From positions 1,116,001 through 1,180,000 of the forward strand of contig NZ_AP023182.1 of the NCBI RefSeq assembly GCF_013426915.1: 64,000 nucleotides of DNA, in the 5' to 3' direction. This document shows positions 7,751-16,436 of the stretch, one piece after another; position 1 is the stretch's first letter; the number at the start of each line of letters is the position of its first letter. The notes beneath the pieces are model-generated. The model saw nothing but the letters and a program-made list of their open reading frames with translations, did not search any database and was not told the origin of the DNA. Made by a program: the position numbers and the translations under genes. Source of the stretch: Paraburkholderia sp. PGU19. GTDB lineage: Bacteria; Pseudomonadota; Gammaproteobacteria; Burkholderiales; Burkholderiaceae.

Positions 7751-8338
7751 ATGACCGCTAACACGTGTGTCCGGTGCGGAGCAGTTACACCACCGCACGA
7801 CGTTATCAGTGTGGCTTCGGCGGATGGTGCCTTCAGGGTGCTCTGTAGCCGCTGTTTCAACATCGAAATGGCGCATCTTGCAGACGTTCGCGCTTTCGAA
7901 CATCCGGAGTTCACGCCCGTGCGTCTGCCGGATGGGGATGGCGTCGTACACGAATTTCACTTCCGCAGCCTGCTCTTTGGCGACCAGCTTTCACTGGAGG
8001 CGTTCGAACTGGCTTCCGGGGACGAGGACTGCGCCGGCTTCCATTTCCAGCTTCTCGGCGATCGGCCGTCGGAACCATTCGAGCTACTGGGTGATCTGGT
8101 GCAGAAGATGAAGCGCGCCCTGGCGGTTACGCATCTGGTCGAGCGTGCAGGCCGGCTTGAGATAGCAGAAACGACGGTCCGTGGACGTATCGAGTGGGAC
8201 GATAACGAGAACGGACGCCTGCCGTGTGTAGTTGTTGATGGCAGGCGAGTCGACTGGGCCGATTTTGGGGCGATACTAATGGCGTTCGAAGGGTGGCGGT
8301 TCCGGCTTGAACTGGTCGATCCGGGTGATGAGACGTGA
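7751..8338 (+). CDS. hypothetical protein with N-terminal zinc-ribbon-like cysteines
   Basis: A 195-residue protein. ATG 7751 is chosen because AAGGAG lies five bases upstream; earlier in-frame starts (7616, 7634) have weaker context. Residues 4-40 contain two CxxC pairs (CVRCGA and CSRCFN) about 30 residues apart, as in a zinc ribbon. The rest mixes beta and helical segments, including GDQLSLEAFELAS, LVQKMKRALAVTHLVE and the strand-rich WRFRLELVDP ending. I do not recognise a function. A decayed second copy lies at about 16437-16925, so the family has been duplicated here. Confidence 0.7.
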   Translation: MTANTCVRCGAVTPPHDVISVASADGAFRVLCSRCFNIEMAHLADVRAFEHPEFTPVRLPDGDGVVHEFHFRSLLFGDQLSLEAFELASGDEDCAGFHFQLLGDRPSEPFELLGDLVQKMKRALAVTHLVERAGRLEIAETTVRGRIEWDDNENGRLPCVVVDGRRVDWADFGAILMAFEGWRFRLELVDPGDET

Positions 8339-8605
8339 GGTCGATTGACCTTGACGTCGGAAACGACGCGTGATGATCTGGATCTATGGATCGGCGCTCA
8401 CGCGAGGGCCTTCGGAGCGACGCCACTGCGCATGCAACCGGCGAGAAGCACGTCCATCGAGGGCGCACCCTCGAGGCGCAGCAGCATATCGTCGTCGCGC
8501 GCGTGGAAGTCGGCACCGTTATTCGGCCGACAAACTCGCCACGATACAGGCCGCTGGGCGGATTGAACGCATGATTCGCACCTATGGCCGCGTGTCGCGA
8601 TTCGG

Positions 8606-8950
8606 TCACAGAGAAACTTCGGCGGTCACCGCGTCCCACGGCGCGCTCAGACGTCCTTCTTCACGCACGATCAGGCCTGCGCTCTCCAGAATCACCACGT
8701 CCTCGTAGACACGCTTGTAGTCCCGATCCAGCGCAGTTGCCAGCGCCTTCACGCTCTTTGCGCCTTCACGATGTAGATGACGAAGCATCTCAAGGCGCTT
8801 CGGCGACAGCGCAGCAAGCATCTCCTCGAGCGACAGAAACGTCACGTGCCGCTCTTCGATATTCTCGCCTGCCTGCGCACGGTTGAACGCCGCCGCGAAC
8901 CGCCGGCCCATATCCCGCGCACCACCAACATGTACATTAAGTTTGCTCAT
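8606..8950 (-). CDS. tumA: TumA-like antitoxin, winged-helix regulator (HVO_A0114 type)
   Basis: A 114-residue protein. The C-terminal half is a winged helix (PKRLEMLRHLHREGAKSV, ALATALDRDYKRVYEDV, ILESAGLIVREEGRLSAPW), the pattern of HVO_A0114-type regulators. These partner the TumE (formerly DUF6516) toxin. The ATG overlaps the stop of the toxin gene by four bases, so here the toxin gene comes first, as is usual in this family. It probably represses the operon through the repeats at 9241-9284. Bases 8339-8605 downstream contain no gene I can support. Confidence 0.8.
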   Translation of the reverse strand: MSKLNVHVGGARDMGRRFAAAFNRAQAGENIEERHVTFLSLEEMLAALSPKRLEMLRHLHREGAKSVKALATALDRDYKRVYEDVVILESAGLIVREEGRLSAPWDAVTAEVSL

Positions 8951-9240
8951 GATTCACCTCGCTCACGTTCTACATCATCCAGAAAATCAGCCACCATTTG
9001 CTCAGGCGTCGAAAATGCGTACGACTCTTCCCGATCACGGTAATGCCGGTGGTCGCCTTTACCGCGCTCGTTGTCGTAGCCGATGATTCGCTGACCTGCA
9101 CGACCATAAAACAGGCTGTACTTGAGACCGTGCGGTCGTTCGCCGTCGCTCTCTGGTAATCGCCAGATGCGCATTTCGAGAATGGCCCCGTCTGGGTAGA
9201 TGGTTCGGTCCTCGAACAGGAGTATGGCTTTCTTCTTCAT
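8947..9240 (-). CDS. tumE: TumE-family toxin (DUF6516)
   Basis: A 97-residue protein with the TumE family pattern: FEDRTIYPDGAILEMRIWRL at residues 9-28, the KYSLFYGRAGQRIIGYDNE central strands, and the conserved GKGDHRHYRD motif (histidine-rich, probably catalytic). It ends FLDDVERER. First gene of a coupled pair with the winged-helix antitoxin. The family is described as toxin components of two-gene modules; the molecular target is not evident from sequence. Confidence 0.82.
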   Translation of the reverse strand: MKKKAILLFEDRTIYPDGAILEMRIWRLPESDGERPHGLKYSLFYGRAGQRIIGYDNERGKGDHRHYRDREESYAFSTPEQMVADFLDDVERERGES

Positions 9241-9284
9241 ATGGCGCAGGATGCCATACCTGGTATTATGGCGTCAAGCGCCAT
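9241..9284. promoter_or_regulatory. operator cluster of the TumE-TumA module
   Basis: Three nested inverted repeats lie directly upstream of the toxin start: ATGGC (9241-9245) with GCCAT (9253-9257); ATACC-T-GGTAT (9256-9266); and ATGGCG (9268-9273) with CGCCAT (9279-9284). The repeated ATGGC core suggests several sites for the winged-helix antitoxin. Confidence 0.55.
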
Positions 9285-9467
9285 AAAAGAGGGGAGTGTG
9301 CCCGACGTGGTTTTTCCGAGGCATCCGCTCTCGAACGTGCAATTGGGCCATAGCCAACCGAAGGGAGTCTCGGCAAGCGCGCAGAAGCGGCGTGCCGTTC
9401 TGGCCGATCGATTGAATCGTTAGGACCACCGGAAAGTCGGTCTTGTGGATGGCCACCTGCACCTGTC

Positions 9468-9536
9468 AGGATTCGCCTCACGGCTGACGAGGCGCTGTAC
9501 AGCGCCAAGGCCGCGGGGCGCAACCGGGTGAGGAGC
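9468..9536 (+). pseudogene. C-terminal scrap of a GGDEF diguanylate cyclase
   Basis: Reads RIRLTADEALYSAKAAGRN followed by RV, which is the canonical end of a GGDEF domain (ADEALYxAKxxGRNRV). Nothing recognisable of the catalytic core remains upstream, where the frame is closed. It is a genuine remnant because the match is at the exact family C-terminus. Confidence 0.6.
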
Positions 9537-9580
9537 GGATGGAGTGGGCCAACGCCAGCCGAGACCATTGCAAGTGTGCC

Positions 9581-9826
9581 CTACCAGGCAGGAACCCGCT
9601 TTGCCGACGCCGTCCAGGCCGCGAGAATGCCCCGGATGGTCGCCAGAGAGTGTTCGGCGACCGGATTCGACGTTTGTCGGCGCGGCGCGGAAAACTCTGG
9701 TGTTCTGACACCTAGGTGTCTGCAGACCATTGAGAGATACGGTTTGCCCAATCCGGCACATTGCGCGACCGCGCTGGCGATCGAGGCATCGCCAACGTGT
9801 CTGCGCAGCCATTCGGGGCTTGGCAA
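9581..9826 (-). CDS. small hypothetical protein
   Basis: An 81-residue frame with natural composition: PEWLRRHVGDASIASAVAQ, CAGLGKPYLSMVCRHLGV and AEHSLATIRGILA. The only start near its 5' end is TTG (9826-9824). Upstream codons to about 9890 are open and also look coding, so the 5' end may be missing. No family recognised. Confidence 0.35.
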   Translation of the reverse strand: MPSPEWLRRHVGDASIASAVAQCAGLGKPYLSMVCRHLGVRTPEFSAPRRQTSNPVAEHSLATIRGILAAWTASAKRVPAW

Positions 9827-10009
9827 GCGCTCGAGGTTACTCCTGACGACCGCGCCACCGGCTCGCAGGCCACCATACCCCGGACGCGTACGATATAAAG
9901 GGTGCTAACGAACGAATCGGGTGATTTCGTCGCGGCCTCTCCGGTGGCAGCTGGATAGCGGGTGACCAAGCGGCCGGTATGGGCGTGGCGATTCTTATTG
10001 TGAATCAAC

Positions 10010-10025
10010 TACATACATACATACA
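10010..10025. repeat. tetranucleotide repeat (TACA)4
   Basis: Four perfect TACA units in the AT-rich region upstream of the ccd operon. Simple repeats of this kind can vary in number by slippage. No role can be assigned. Confidence 0.8.
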
Positions 10026-10105
10026 AACAGAAAAGTTGATAAATTATATTATGTCAAATTATAGCGTACAGAACTGCACAGGCGAGAGCATTGATAACGT
10101 GTAGA

Positions 10106-10137
10106 ATGTGGATAGATGTGCGCATATCTATCCACAT
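10106..10137. promoter_or_regulatory. ccdAB operator: near-perfect 32-bp palindrome
   Basis: ATGTGGATAGAT (10106-10117) and ATCTATCCACAT (10126-10137) are exact inverted copies around an 8-bp centre containing TGCGCA. The palindrome ends ten bases before the ccdA ATG and overlaps its ribosome-binding region. This is the expected place for repression by the CcdA N-terminal DNA-binding domain or the CcdAB complex. Confidence 0.7.
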
Positions 10138-10147
10138 GGAGGTTCAC

Positions 10148-10390
10148 ATGGCACATGCAACTGCCGCCGTGTCACGTAAGGCGACCAATGTCACACTGCC
10201 TGTCGACGTTTATGAGCGAGCGAAGGAACTGGGCATCAACTTCTCACGTGCGTGCGAGCAGGCTTTACGCGACGCAATCAAGGCCGAGGAAGGTCGTCGC
10301 TGGGCGCAGGAGAACGCGGAGTTCATTAAAAACACCAACGACTGGGTCGAAAAGAATGGCCTTCCACTCGCTGAATACCGGATGTTTTGA
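10148..10390 (+). CDS. ccdA: CcdA-family antitoxin
   Basis: An 80-residue protein starting MAHATAAVSRKATNVTLP, with GGAGG upstream. The N terminus is a ribbon-helix-helix DNA-binding domain (NVTLPVDVYERAKELGINFS). The C terminus has the CcdA toxin-binding segment ending WAQENAEFIKNTNDWVE then GLPLAEYRMF. The tail matches F-plasmid CcdA in layout (NDWVEKNGLPLAEYR type ending). Stop TGA 10388-10390 overlaps the ccdB ATG by one base. Confidence 0.92.
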   Translation: MAHATAAVSRKATNVTLPVDVYERAKELGINFSRACEQALRDAIKAEEGRRWAQENAEFIKNTNDWVEKNGLPLAEYRMF

Positions 10391-10707
10391 TGGCGCGATT
10401 TGAAGTTTATGCCAATCCCGGCAAAAGCAAGGTAAATACGCCGTACCTTGTCGACGTGCAGAGCGACTTTCTCGATGGCCTAACTATTCGGGTTGTTGTC
10501 CCGCTGATTCGTGCTGACTCTTTCCCTCCCGGCAAACTGCCAGCGGATTTCACGCCGTCCTTCGAGATCGCTGGCGTCAAATGCCTGATGCACCCGGCGT
10601 TCATTGCATCTGTTCCGTTAAACGAGCTGGGTCCCTCGATCAGTTCATTGCGGGAGCATCGGGACAAGATCACGGCAGCGCTTGACCGTCTGCTGGGCGG
10701 CTACTGA
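10390..10707 (+). CDS. ccdB: CcdB-family gyrase-poisoning toxin
   Basis: A 105-residue protein, the usual CcdB length. Visible features are the opening MARFEVYANPG, YLVDVQSDFLDGLTIRVVVP, and the end LGPSISSLREHRDKITAALD followed by RLLGGY. CcdB traps DNA gyrase through its C-terminal residues, classically ending W-G-I; here the ending is GGY, so gyrase poisoning may differ. It is translationally coupled to ccdA. Confidence 0.92.
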   Translation: MARFEVYANPGKSKVNTPYLVDVQSDFLDGLTIRVVVPLIRADSFPPGKLPADFTPSFEIAGVKCLMHPAFIASVPLNELGPSISSLREHRDKITAALDRLLGGY

Positions 10708-11135
10708 TCGATCAATCACTGCTGCTGGCATTACCAACGGGACCAATTCGGTCGACGCGACCTCCCTCGCCAGCATCAAGCAATTTTGTCCCCTCACCTC
10801 GCCGCATCATGCAAGAGTTCGCGACCCGCAACACTTGCATACAGTAGCTTCGTCGCCCTATCCTCGAAATTGAAGACCCTTGATTGTCGGTCGATGCGTA
10901 AACGCACCGAAAATATAGGATACCGATAAATATTCGCTAAATTGGGTTTCTGTGCACTCGTGATCCACGGCTTGAAGGAGCGCCACAGGCCGTCGTCGGC
11001 GAAATCGCGACACCGCATTCCCGCCCAATCAGAGAGTCGGCCATGACTCGTGAGGAGTCCGACACATTTCGATCTCGTCACGATTTAAGAGAGAAACAAG
11101 TCTTCGGCTCAAGCGGTGAAACGCGGGACAAAAGA
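10708..11135. other. gene-poor region between ccdB and the SWIM gene
   Basis: A 95-codon minus-strand frame (10794-11081) has passable composition (FSVRLRIDRQSRVFNFEDRA) but matches nothing I know and lacks a clear ribosome site. No RNA or repeat seen. Confidence 0.4.
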
Positions 11136-12143
11136 TCACCCGCGGCGTTTCGCGGATTTCGACAGAGCAGGCGGACGTACAACCGGCTTTTGAGGTGCGG
11201 CAGAACGGTTGACCTTCGACGTGCCGGGATCGGTGTTGCCCCTGGCTTTTTTCAGGGCGGCGGCGCTGGACTTCGGGGTCGGCGTCGCGACCTTGCTTTT
11301 CGGTGCCGATTTCACGGTGGTCGCGGACGACTTCGGCGTAGTCGAGGTGGACGTTCTCGCTTTTTGGGAAGTGGATGCCTTGCGCGTGCGGTTGCCTCGG
11401 ACTGTGTCGGCATCTGCAAAGGGTTCCGTGTCAATATCGATACCGAACACATCGCCCAGAACCGCATTGTCGAGCAGCTTGCCGGACGCCGGGACGGTTT
11501 TTCCCGCACCAGACAAATTCTCGTTCGTGTGATTGACGAGATCGGACGGGTCAACGCCACGTAACGTAAAGAGCAATTCGGGCTGCTGGTCGAACTGTGC
11601 GCCGATGCCATAGAGTACTGCTGCGACGTGCTTGCACATCACCGCCCAATCCAGGCAGTTGCAACCGAACCTGATGTCCTTCGGTGCGGGGAAAAGCCCG
11701 GTGCCGGGCTTGCAGATGCGGCCCATCACGGCAGCCGATAGCTTGCCCAGTAGCAATTCGACCATCGAGTCAATCGACGACGAACAGTCGGCGCTCAACG
11801 CACGCCACTGCTTTTGTGGACAGGCTGCGACATCAATCTCGATTTCGTACAGGCTTGATCCCATCACCTGTGCATGGATCTTGCCCGCCGTAATCTGCAG
11901 GTCGATCACCGACCCATTGCGCACGTAGGTGCGACCTCTTGGCAGGCGACTGTCGTAGTCACTGTAATGCTCCAGATTGTCGCACCACGCTTTGCCCCAG
12001 AAAGTCTTTGCTATCGCGCCACGATACGGTGCGATGGGTGAGAGGGTCTTGCCAGCCTTGATCGCTCTGGCGACCAGCTGCTCCGCTTTTTTTCGGCGCT
12101 CGGCCACCGGGACGTAAGGTTTCCATCCACCGTAGTTAGCCAT
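11136..12143 (-). CDS. SWIM zinc-finger protein
   Basis: A 335-residue protein. Residues 1-60 resemble the N-terminal region found in SWIM proteins paired with SNF2 helicases (ANYGGWKPYVPVAERRKKAE, then TFWGKAWCDNLEHYSDYDSR). The SWIM zinc site is FGCNCLDWAVMCKHVAAVLY at about residues 159-178, i.e. CxC followed by CxH. From about residue 240 the protein is low-complexity Ser/Thr/Lys/Ala, a basic tail likely to touch nucleic acid. The gene lies 18 bases downstream of the SNF2 helicase gene in the same direction, so the two are probably cotranscribed and act together. Confidence 0.9.
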   Translation of the reverse strand: MANYGGWKPYVPVAERRKKAEQLVARAIKAGKTLSPIAPYRGAIAKTFWGKAWCDNLEHYSDYDSRLPRGRTYVRNGSVIDLQITAGKIHAQVMGSSLYEIEIDVAACPQKQWRALSADCSSSIDSMVELLLGKLSAAVMGRICKPGTGLFPAPKDIRFGCNCLDWAVMCKHVAAVLYGIGAQFDQQPELLFTLRGVDPSDLVNHTNENLSGAGKTVPASGKLLDNAVLGDVFGIDIDTEPFADADTVRGNRTRKASTSQKARTSTSTTPKSSATTVKSAPKSKVATPTPKSSAAALKKARGNTDPGTSKVNRSAAPQKPVVRPPALSKSAKRRG

Positions 12144-12161
12144 CAGCGTTCCTCTTCATGA

Positions 12162-14840
12162 TCAGTTTTCCTGCGCGGAATGAATATCGAGCTTGACAAG
12201 AGCGAGCAGCTCCTGGTCACTCATCTCGGTCAGCTGCAGTTCCGCACCGCCTTCAAGCATATCGTTCACCAACTGCTGCTTCGATTCGATCAGTTGGTCA
12301 ATCCGATCCTCGACCGTACCCTGGCAAACAAACTTGTGCACCAGAACATTCTTGCGCTGGCCAATGCGAAATGCCCGATCGGTCGCCTGATTCTCTACAG
12401 CGGGATTCCACCAACGGTCGAAGTGAATCACGTGGGAAGCAGATGTGAGATTCAATCCCGATCCTCCCGCTTTGAGCGACAGCACGAAGAACGGTGTTGA
12501 TTCGTCCTCCTGGAACTGTCTGACCAGTTCGCGCCGTTTGCCTACAGGCGTTCCGCCATGGAGAACCAGGCCCTCCCGTCCGAAAAGGGATCCCAGGAAC
12601 GCAGCAAGTGGCTCGGTGGTCTCGCGGAACTGCGTAAACACCAGTACCTTTTCCTGCTTCGCCGCGATCACGTCGACCAACTCCCGCAGGCGGGCAAACT
12701 TGCCGCTGGCTTCGGGGCCCCACGCCGCGTCGCCAAGCCACTGGGACGGATGGTTGCATATCTGCTTGAAACGCATCAGGTAGCTTAATACGATGCCTTT
12801 GCGTTCAATACCGTCGGCGCCATCGAGCGCTGCCGCCAGGTCCTTAACCGCACGTTCGTACAACGCGGCCTGGACGGGGCTCAGGTGGCACCACGCTTTG
12901 AGTTCGGTTTTCTCGGGGAGGTCGGCGATAACACGCCTGTCTGTTTTCAGACGGCGCAAGATGTAGGGGCGCACAAGCGTGCGAAGCGGGCCGAAATGCT
13001 CGATTTTCGCCAAACGCCGGCTGAGATCGGCGAACTCCTTCGCCGAGCCCAACAGGCCCGGATGCGTGAAATCAAAAATGGACCACAGATCCGACAGGCG
13101 GTTTTCCACCGGGGTGCCCGTCAGGGCGATACGTGACTGGGCCTGAAGCTTCTTTACCTGTTTCGTCTGCCTGGCGCCGGGATTCTTGATCGCCTGGGCC
13201 TCGTCGACAATCGCGATGCGCCACTGGATCGTTTCCAGAGCAGGTTGACGCAGCAGCGAACCGAAACTGGTAATGACGAGGTCTGTCTGCGTGAGCTGCC
13301 CGTCGTTCAGTGCACGTAGTTCTTCTGCAGGCGTCACGGACGGGTGAGCCACCAGCACACGCAGGCCGGGTGCGAAGCGTTCAGCTTCTGCTGCCCAGTT
13401 TGCCAGCAAGGACGCGGGTGCGACCAGCAGGCTCGGGCGCGAGTCGGCCTGTTCGCGCTTCAGGATCAATAGCAGGGAGAGTACCTGCATCGTCTTTCCG
13501 AGGCCCATGTCGTCGGCCAGACACGCTCCCAGCCCGAGCCGGCTGAGCAGGTATAGCCATCGCACGCCGGCTTGCTGGTATGGCCGAAGCTGGGCTCTCA
13601 GGTCGGGGCCCGGATCGACCTGCGCCAACCCTTCCGGCTGGCGCAGATGCCCAAGCGTCTCTGCCAGCCAGTTTCCTGCAACGACCTGTGCCCAGTCGCG
13701 CCCGTCGAAGCCTTCAGCTTCGTCACCTGAGACACCCGCCAGAAGACGCAAGGCATCGTTCAACGGCAGTCCCGATTGCGCGGTCTTCTCCAGACTTTCA
13801 AAGCGCTGGAGTAGGTGGCCGAGTTTTTTCGTGTCCACTTCGATCCAGCGCCCCCGAATCCACTGGAGACCGTCGGCCCCCTTGAGCAGACGCCGGATCT
13901 CGGCGGGACTTAACGGTTCGCCATCGAGCGACACTTCCATTCTGAAGTCGAGCAGCGCATCCTTGCCGAGGAGCGACGGAGGCTGTGCCCCAACGCTGGC
14001 CTTGACCGCAGGTCGCGCGGGGCGCCCCGTCGCCCAGGTCGCCGGCAGCCGAACCACGATTCCGGCAGATTCCAGAGCGGGCAGATCGCAGAGAACACGG
14101 TAAGCGTCAGCCGGCATCCAGCGCAACGGGTGGTATATTTCGCGCGATTCGAGCATCGCACGAAGCCAGTCGCAGCGTTCAGCGGCACGCCGAACCGGCA
14201 TCAGGAGGGAGAGCAGCTTCGCCTTGTTCCGCGCACCGGAAAATTCCTCGAGCGCCCGCGAAAGTGGTTGATGTTGTGTCTTGCCATGGGCCGAGATGCG
14301 CGCCGCGTAGGTTGCCAGGAAGGCGAAAGGCGCTTCAGGATCCTTGCGGTTTTCGGCAAGGTTGAAGTGAACACGGCCCACAAGATTCCAGGCAGGGTGA
14401 CGCGACTTCAGAAATGCCTGAAGCGACTCCCCCGTGCTTGCCAGCTCATCACGTAAAGCGATGTCGATTTCGCCCCACAGTGCCGCCAGGACATCCGACG
14501 TGAGATATTCGGCACCTGTCATGGGCGGGGCATCTTCAATCAGTCTTTCGAAGTCCCCTGTGTCCGGTTGCGAGACCGCGACTTCCTCGCCTTCTGGCGT
14601 GGTGCATAAAGACGTGACATATCGGGCGCCAAAGTCGCGCCACCATGCCCACGCAGGCGGCAGTGCACGGCCTATGGTTGCGCTTCCCAGATAGAGCAGC
14701 CCATGACCCGTGCCGCGCCTGAAGGAAGCGCCTAGCGCAACGTCATCTGGCAAGGGAGGCGAATCGACGTCCGGCGCTGCGAGAAGATGGCCTGCCGGTG
14801 TGATTTTTGGGGCGAGATGATCGCTATCGGTCAAAGACAT
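12162..14840 (-). CDS. SNF2-family DEAD/DEAH-box helicase
   Basis: An 892-residue protein. The helicase core lies in the C-terminal half: motif I DDMGLGKTMQ near residue 445, motif II VDEAQAIKN near 545, motif III LTGTPVENRLSDLW, then the second RecA lobe with VLVFTQFRET, GGTPVGKRRELV, SLKAGGSGLNLT, and motif VI ATDRAFRIGQR near 820. This is the bacterial SNF2 (RapA/HepA relative) type. SNF2 enzymes translocate on double-stranded DNA and displace bound proteins. The N-terminal 400 residues are a family-typical accessory region. First gene of a two-gene unit with the SWIM protein. All core motifs look intact. Confidence 0.93.
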   Translation of the reverse strand: MSLTDSDHLAPKITPAGHLLAAPDVDSPPLPDDVALGASFRRGTGHGLLYLGSATIGRALPPAWAWWRDFGARYVTSLCTTPEGEEVAVSQPDTGDFERLIEDAPPMTGAEYLTSDVLAALWGEIDIALRDELASTGESLQAFLKSRHPAWNLVGRVHFNLAENRKDPEAPFAFLATYAARISAHGKTQHQPLSRALEEFSGARNKAKLLSLLMPVRRAAERCDWLRAMLESREIYHPLRWMPADAYRVLCDLPALESAGIVVRLPATWATGRPARPAVKASVGAQPPSLLGKDALLDFRMEVSLDGEPLSPAEIRRLLKGADGLQWIRGRWIEVDTKKLGHLLQRFESLEKTAQSGLPLNDALRLLAGVSGDEAEGFDGRDWAQVVAGNWLAETLGHLRQPEGLAQVDPGPDLRAQLRPYQQAGVRWLYLLSRLGLGACLADDMGLGKTMQVLSLLLILKREQADSRPSLLVAPASLLANWAAEAERFAPGLRVLVAHPSVTPAEELRALNDGQLTQTDLVITSFGSLLRQPALETIQWRIAIVDEAQAIKNPGARQTKQVKKLQAQSRIALTGTPVENRLSDLWSIFDFTHPGLLGSAKEFADLSRRLAKIEHFGPLRTLVRPYILRRLKTDRRVIADLPEKTELKAWCHLSPVQAALYERAVKDLAAALDGADGIERKGIVLSYLMRFKQICNHPSQWLGDAAWGPEASGKFARLRELVDVIAAKQEKVLVFTQFRETTEPLAAFLGSLFGREGLVLHGGTPVGKRRELVRQFQEDESTPFFVLSLKAGGSGLNLTSASHVIHFDRWWNPAVENQATDRAFRIGQRKNVLVHKFVCQGTVEDRIDQLIESKQQLVNDMLEGGAELQLTEMSDQELLALVKLDIHSAQEN

Positions 14841-15075
14841 GGATGGTCGATGGGGAAGTCCCGAGTTCGAATGCAGGCTGCAAATAGTCTCGCGTGCAGA
14901 TCACGTAATATCTTGCGACCCGGGGAAAATTGCTATTTCTGATCATGGCGCTGACTTTCGGCAGCATGTTGTATGGCATTGCCGGGCGACGCTTCTGTGC
15001 GCGCCGAACAAGGTTTGTCCCGCAGGCCGCGGCAAACCGAAACTTTCCTCGGGGTGCAAGCCGGTTCAAGAGCGG

Positions 15076-16095
15076 TTAGTGCTTCGTCATGTGCTCTGGT
15101 ACGCCTCCTGTTACCGATGCAATGCCGTGCGAGCTGATTGTGTTCAACGCTTCGTCCAGCGCGGCTCCATCGGTCGGGAACAGGTCGTCCCAAACCGTTG
15201 ACGTTCCGAGCGAGTCGATGATTTCCAGCACCCAGCCATCGCGGCTGTCGTTTTCGGCCCGATAGATGTGCACTTCCACAGACGTGCCTTCGCGAGTGAT
15301 GCGCGTGGACAGCGGGGATAATGCAAGCGGGTGAAACGCATCTTCCGTTGTCCGGCCGAGCGAATCGACGAGGAACAGATCTTCGGACCCATTCCCGTCT
15401 TGCGCGTCCAGCTCGCTGCGCCCGGTATGGTTGCCTGTCCTGTCTTTCGGCCTTGAAACTGCCGCGATCATGTTCGGTCGCTCGCCCTGTTCCATCGATT
15501 TTCGGCGCTCCTCACGCCAGTATTGATGGATATTGAGCGCTCCGGCCGTGAGCAGGTTTGCAAATGACCGACGTTGCGCGACCGTGTAGTCTCGCTGCGC
15601 CAGTTCCCGGTATCCGGAGGCTGTTCCGAATAGCAGGATGACATTGAACCACTCGGGGTGTCTTTCAAGCAGTGGCTCCCAGGCCTCCCGGTCGATGTCA
15701 ATGCCTTCGCAATAACCCTCGCACCATTCGTCGAGGATGAGAACCTCTTCGCCCTTCCACTCGGTGGTGTGCAGCGGGGGCTCGAACAGATCGGGACAGT
15801 GATTCAGGGTGTTGTTGATATCGTTCCAGTATTGGATGATCAGTCCGGTCATCTTGCGTGCCCGCCCTGCTGACAAGAATCTGGGCTGACGTGTTGCGTG
15901 CCTTGCATCCCAAACCCACGGAAGAATCGCGCTCGGCATGACCATGTTCGGTCCAGAGATGATGGCGGTCAGAAAGCCGTGCAACATGATGGCGTCCATC
16001 GCATCGTCGCAAACAGCATTGCTCGAAAGAAAGCGTTCGAGGACATCAAACTCTTCGTCAGTCAGTGGCTCGTCGGATTCGGGATCGAGATTCAT
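15076..16095 (-). CDS. UPF0149 (YecA/YgfB-like) family protein with C-terminal extension
   Basis: A 339-residue protein. The start MNLDPESDEPLTDEEFDVLE is chosen because the UPF0149 homology begins here; the open frame extends upstream without protein-like sequence. Residues 1-200 carry the family pattern: LERFLSSNAVCDDAMDAIML, HGFLTAIISGPNMVMPSAIL, then DEWCEGYCEGIDIDREAW. The usual SEC-C zinc motif (CxC...) of YecA is absent. After a polar linker (about 230-255) there is a C-terminal domain of 80 residues (TSVEVHIYRAENDSRDGWVL, then DDLFPTDGAALDEAL) that I do not recognise. Function of the family is unknown. The 235 bases between this gene and the helicase show nothing. Confidence 0.8.
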   Translation of the reverse strand: MNLDPESDEPLTDEEFDVLERFLSSNAVCDDAMDAIMLHGFLTAIISGPNMVMPSAILPWVWDARHATRQPRFLSAGRARKMTGLIIQYWNDINNTLNHCPDLFEPPLHTTEWKGEEVLILDEWCEGYCEGIDIDREAWEPLLERHPEWFNVILLFGTASGYRELAQRDYTVAQRRSFANLLTAGALNIHQYWREERRKSMEQGERPNMIAAVSRPKDRTGNHTGRSELDAQDGNGSEDLFLVDSLGRTTEDAFHPLALSPLSTRITREGTSVEVHIYRAENDSRDGWVLEIIDSLGTSTVWDDLFPTDGAALDEALNTISSHGIASVTGGVPEHMTKH

Positions 16096-16436
16096 GATAT
16101 TCCCACGGTGGTACACGTAGACGCGATGCTGATCGCCTGTACATGTCGTTGTCGTCGACATGCAACACGATGCAGCGCTTGCACGCAACCATTTCGGCCG
16201 GCGCCGGGATGCCAACATTTTACCCGATGGGGCGATGCGCAAATCGGACTACCGGTCGGCAGGCGATGAAATCTTTCGGATACATGTCGCCAACCCTTGT
16301 CGATAGGGATGCGGTTTCTGGCGAAACTCCAGTTTCGCGACACCACCTCCCCATTGGTCCCGCACCTGAAACGCCCGGATGCCCAGTCACGGGCTTCCGT
16401 ACTCTTTCCCCGATGCGACGTCGGTGTCCGCCGTGC
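16096..16436. other. intergenic, no gene recognised
   Basis: Short overlapping frames on both strands, none with protein-like composition and ribosome site. Confidence 0.4.

Noticed and set aside
8345..8605. Possible gene downstream of the 7751 gene
   Set aside because: Three overlapping frames of 62-112 codons without ribosome sites or recognisable motifs; one or more may be debris.
10010..10025. (TACA)4 as a phase-variation switch
   Set aside because: Only four units and not placed between promoter elements that I can identify with confidence.
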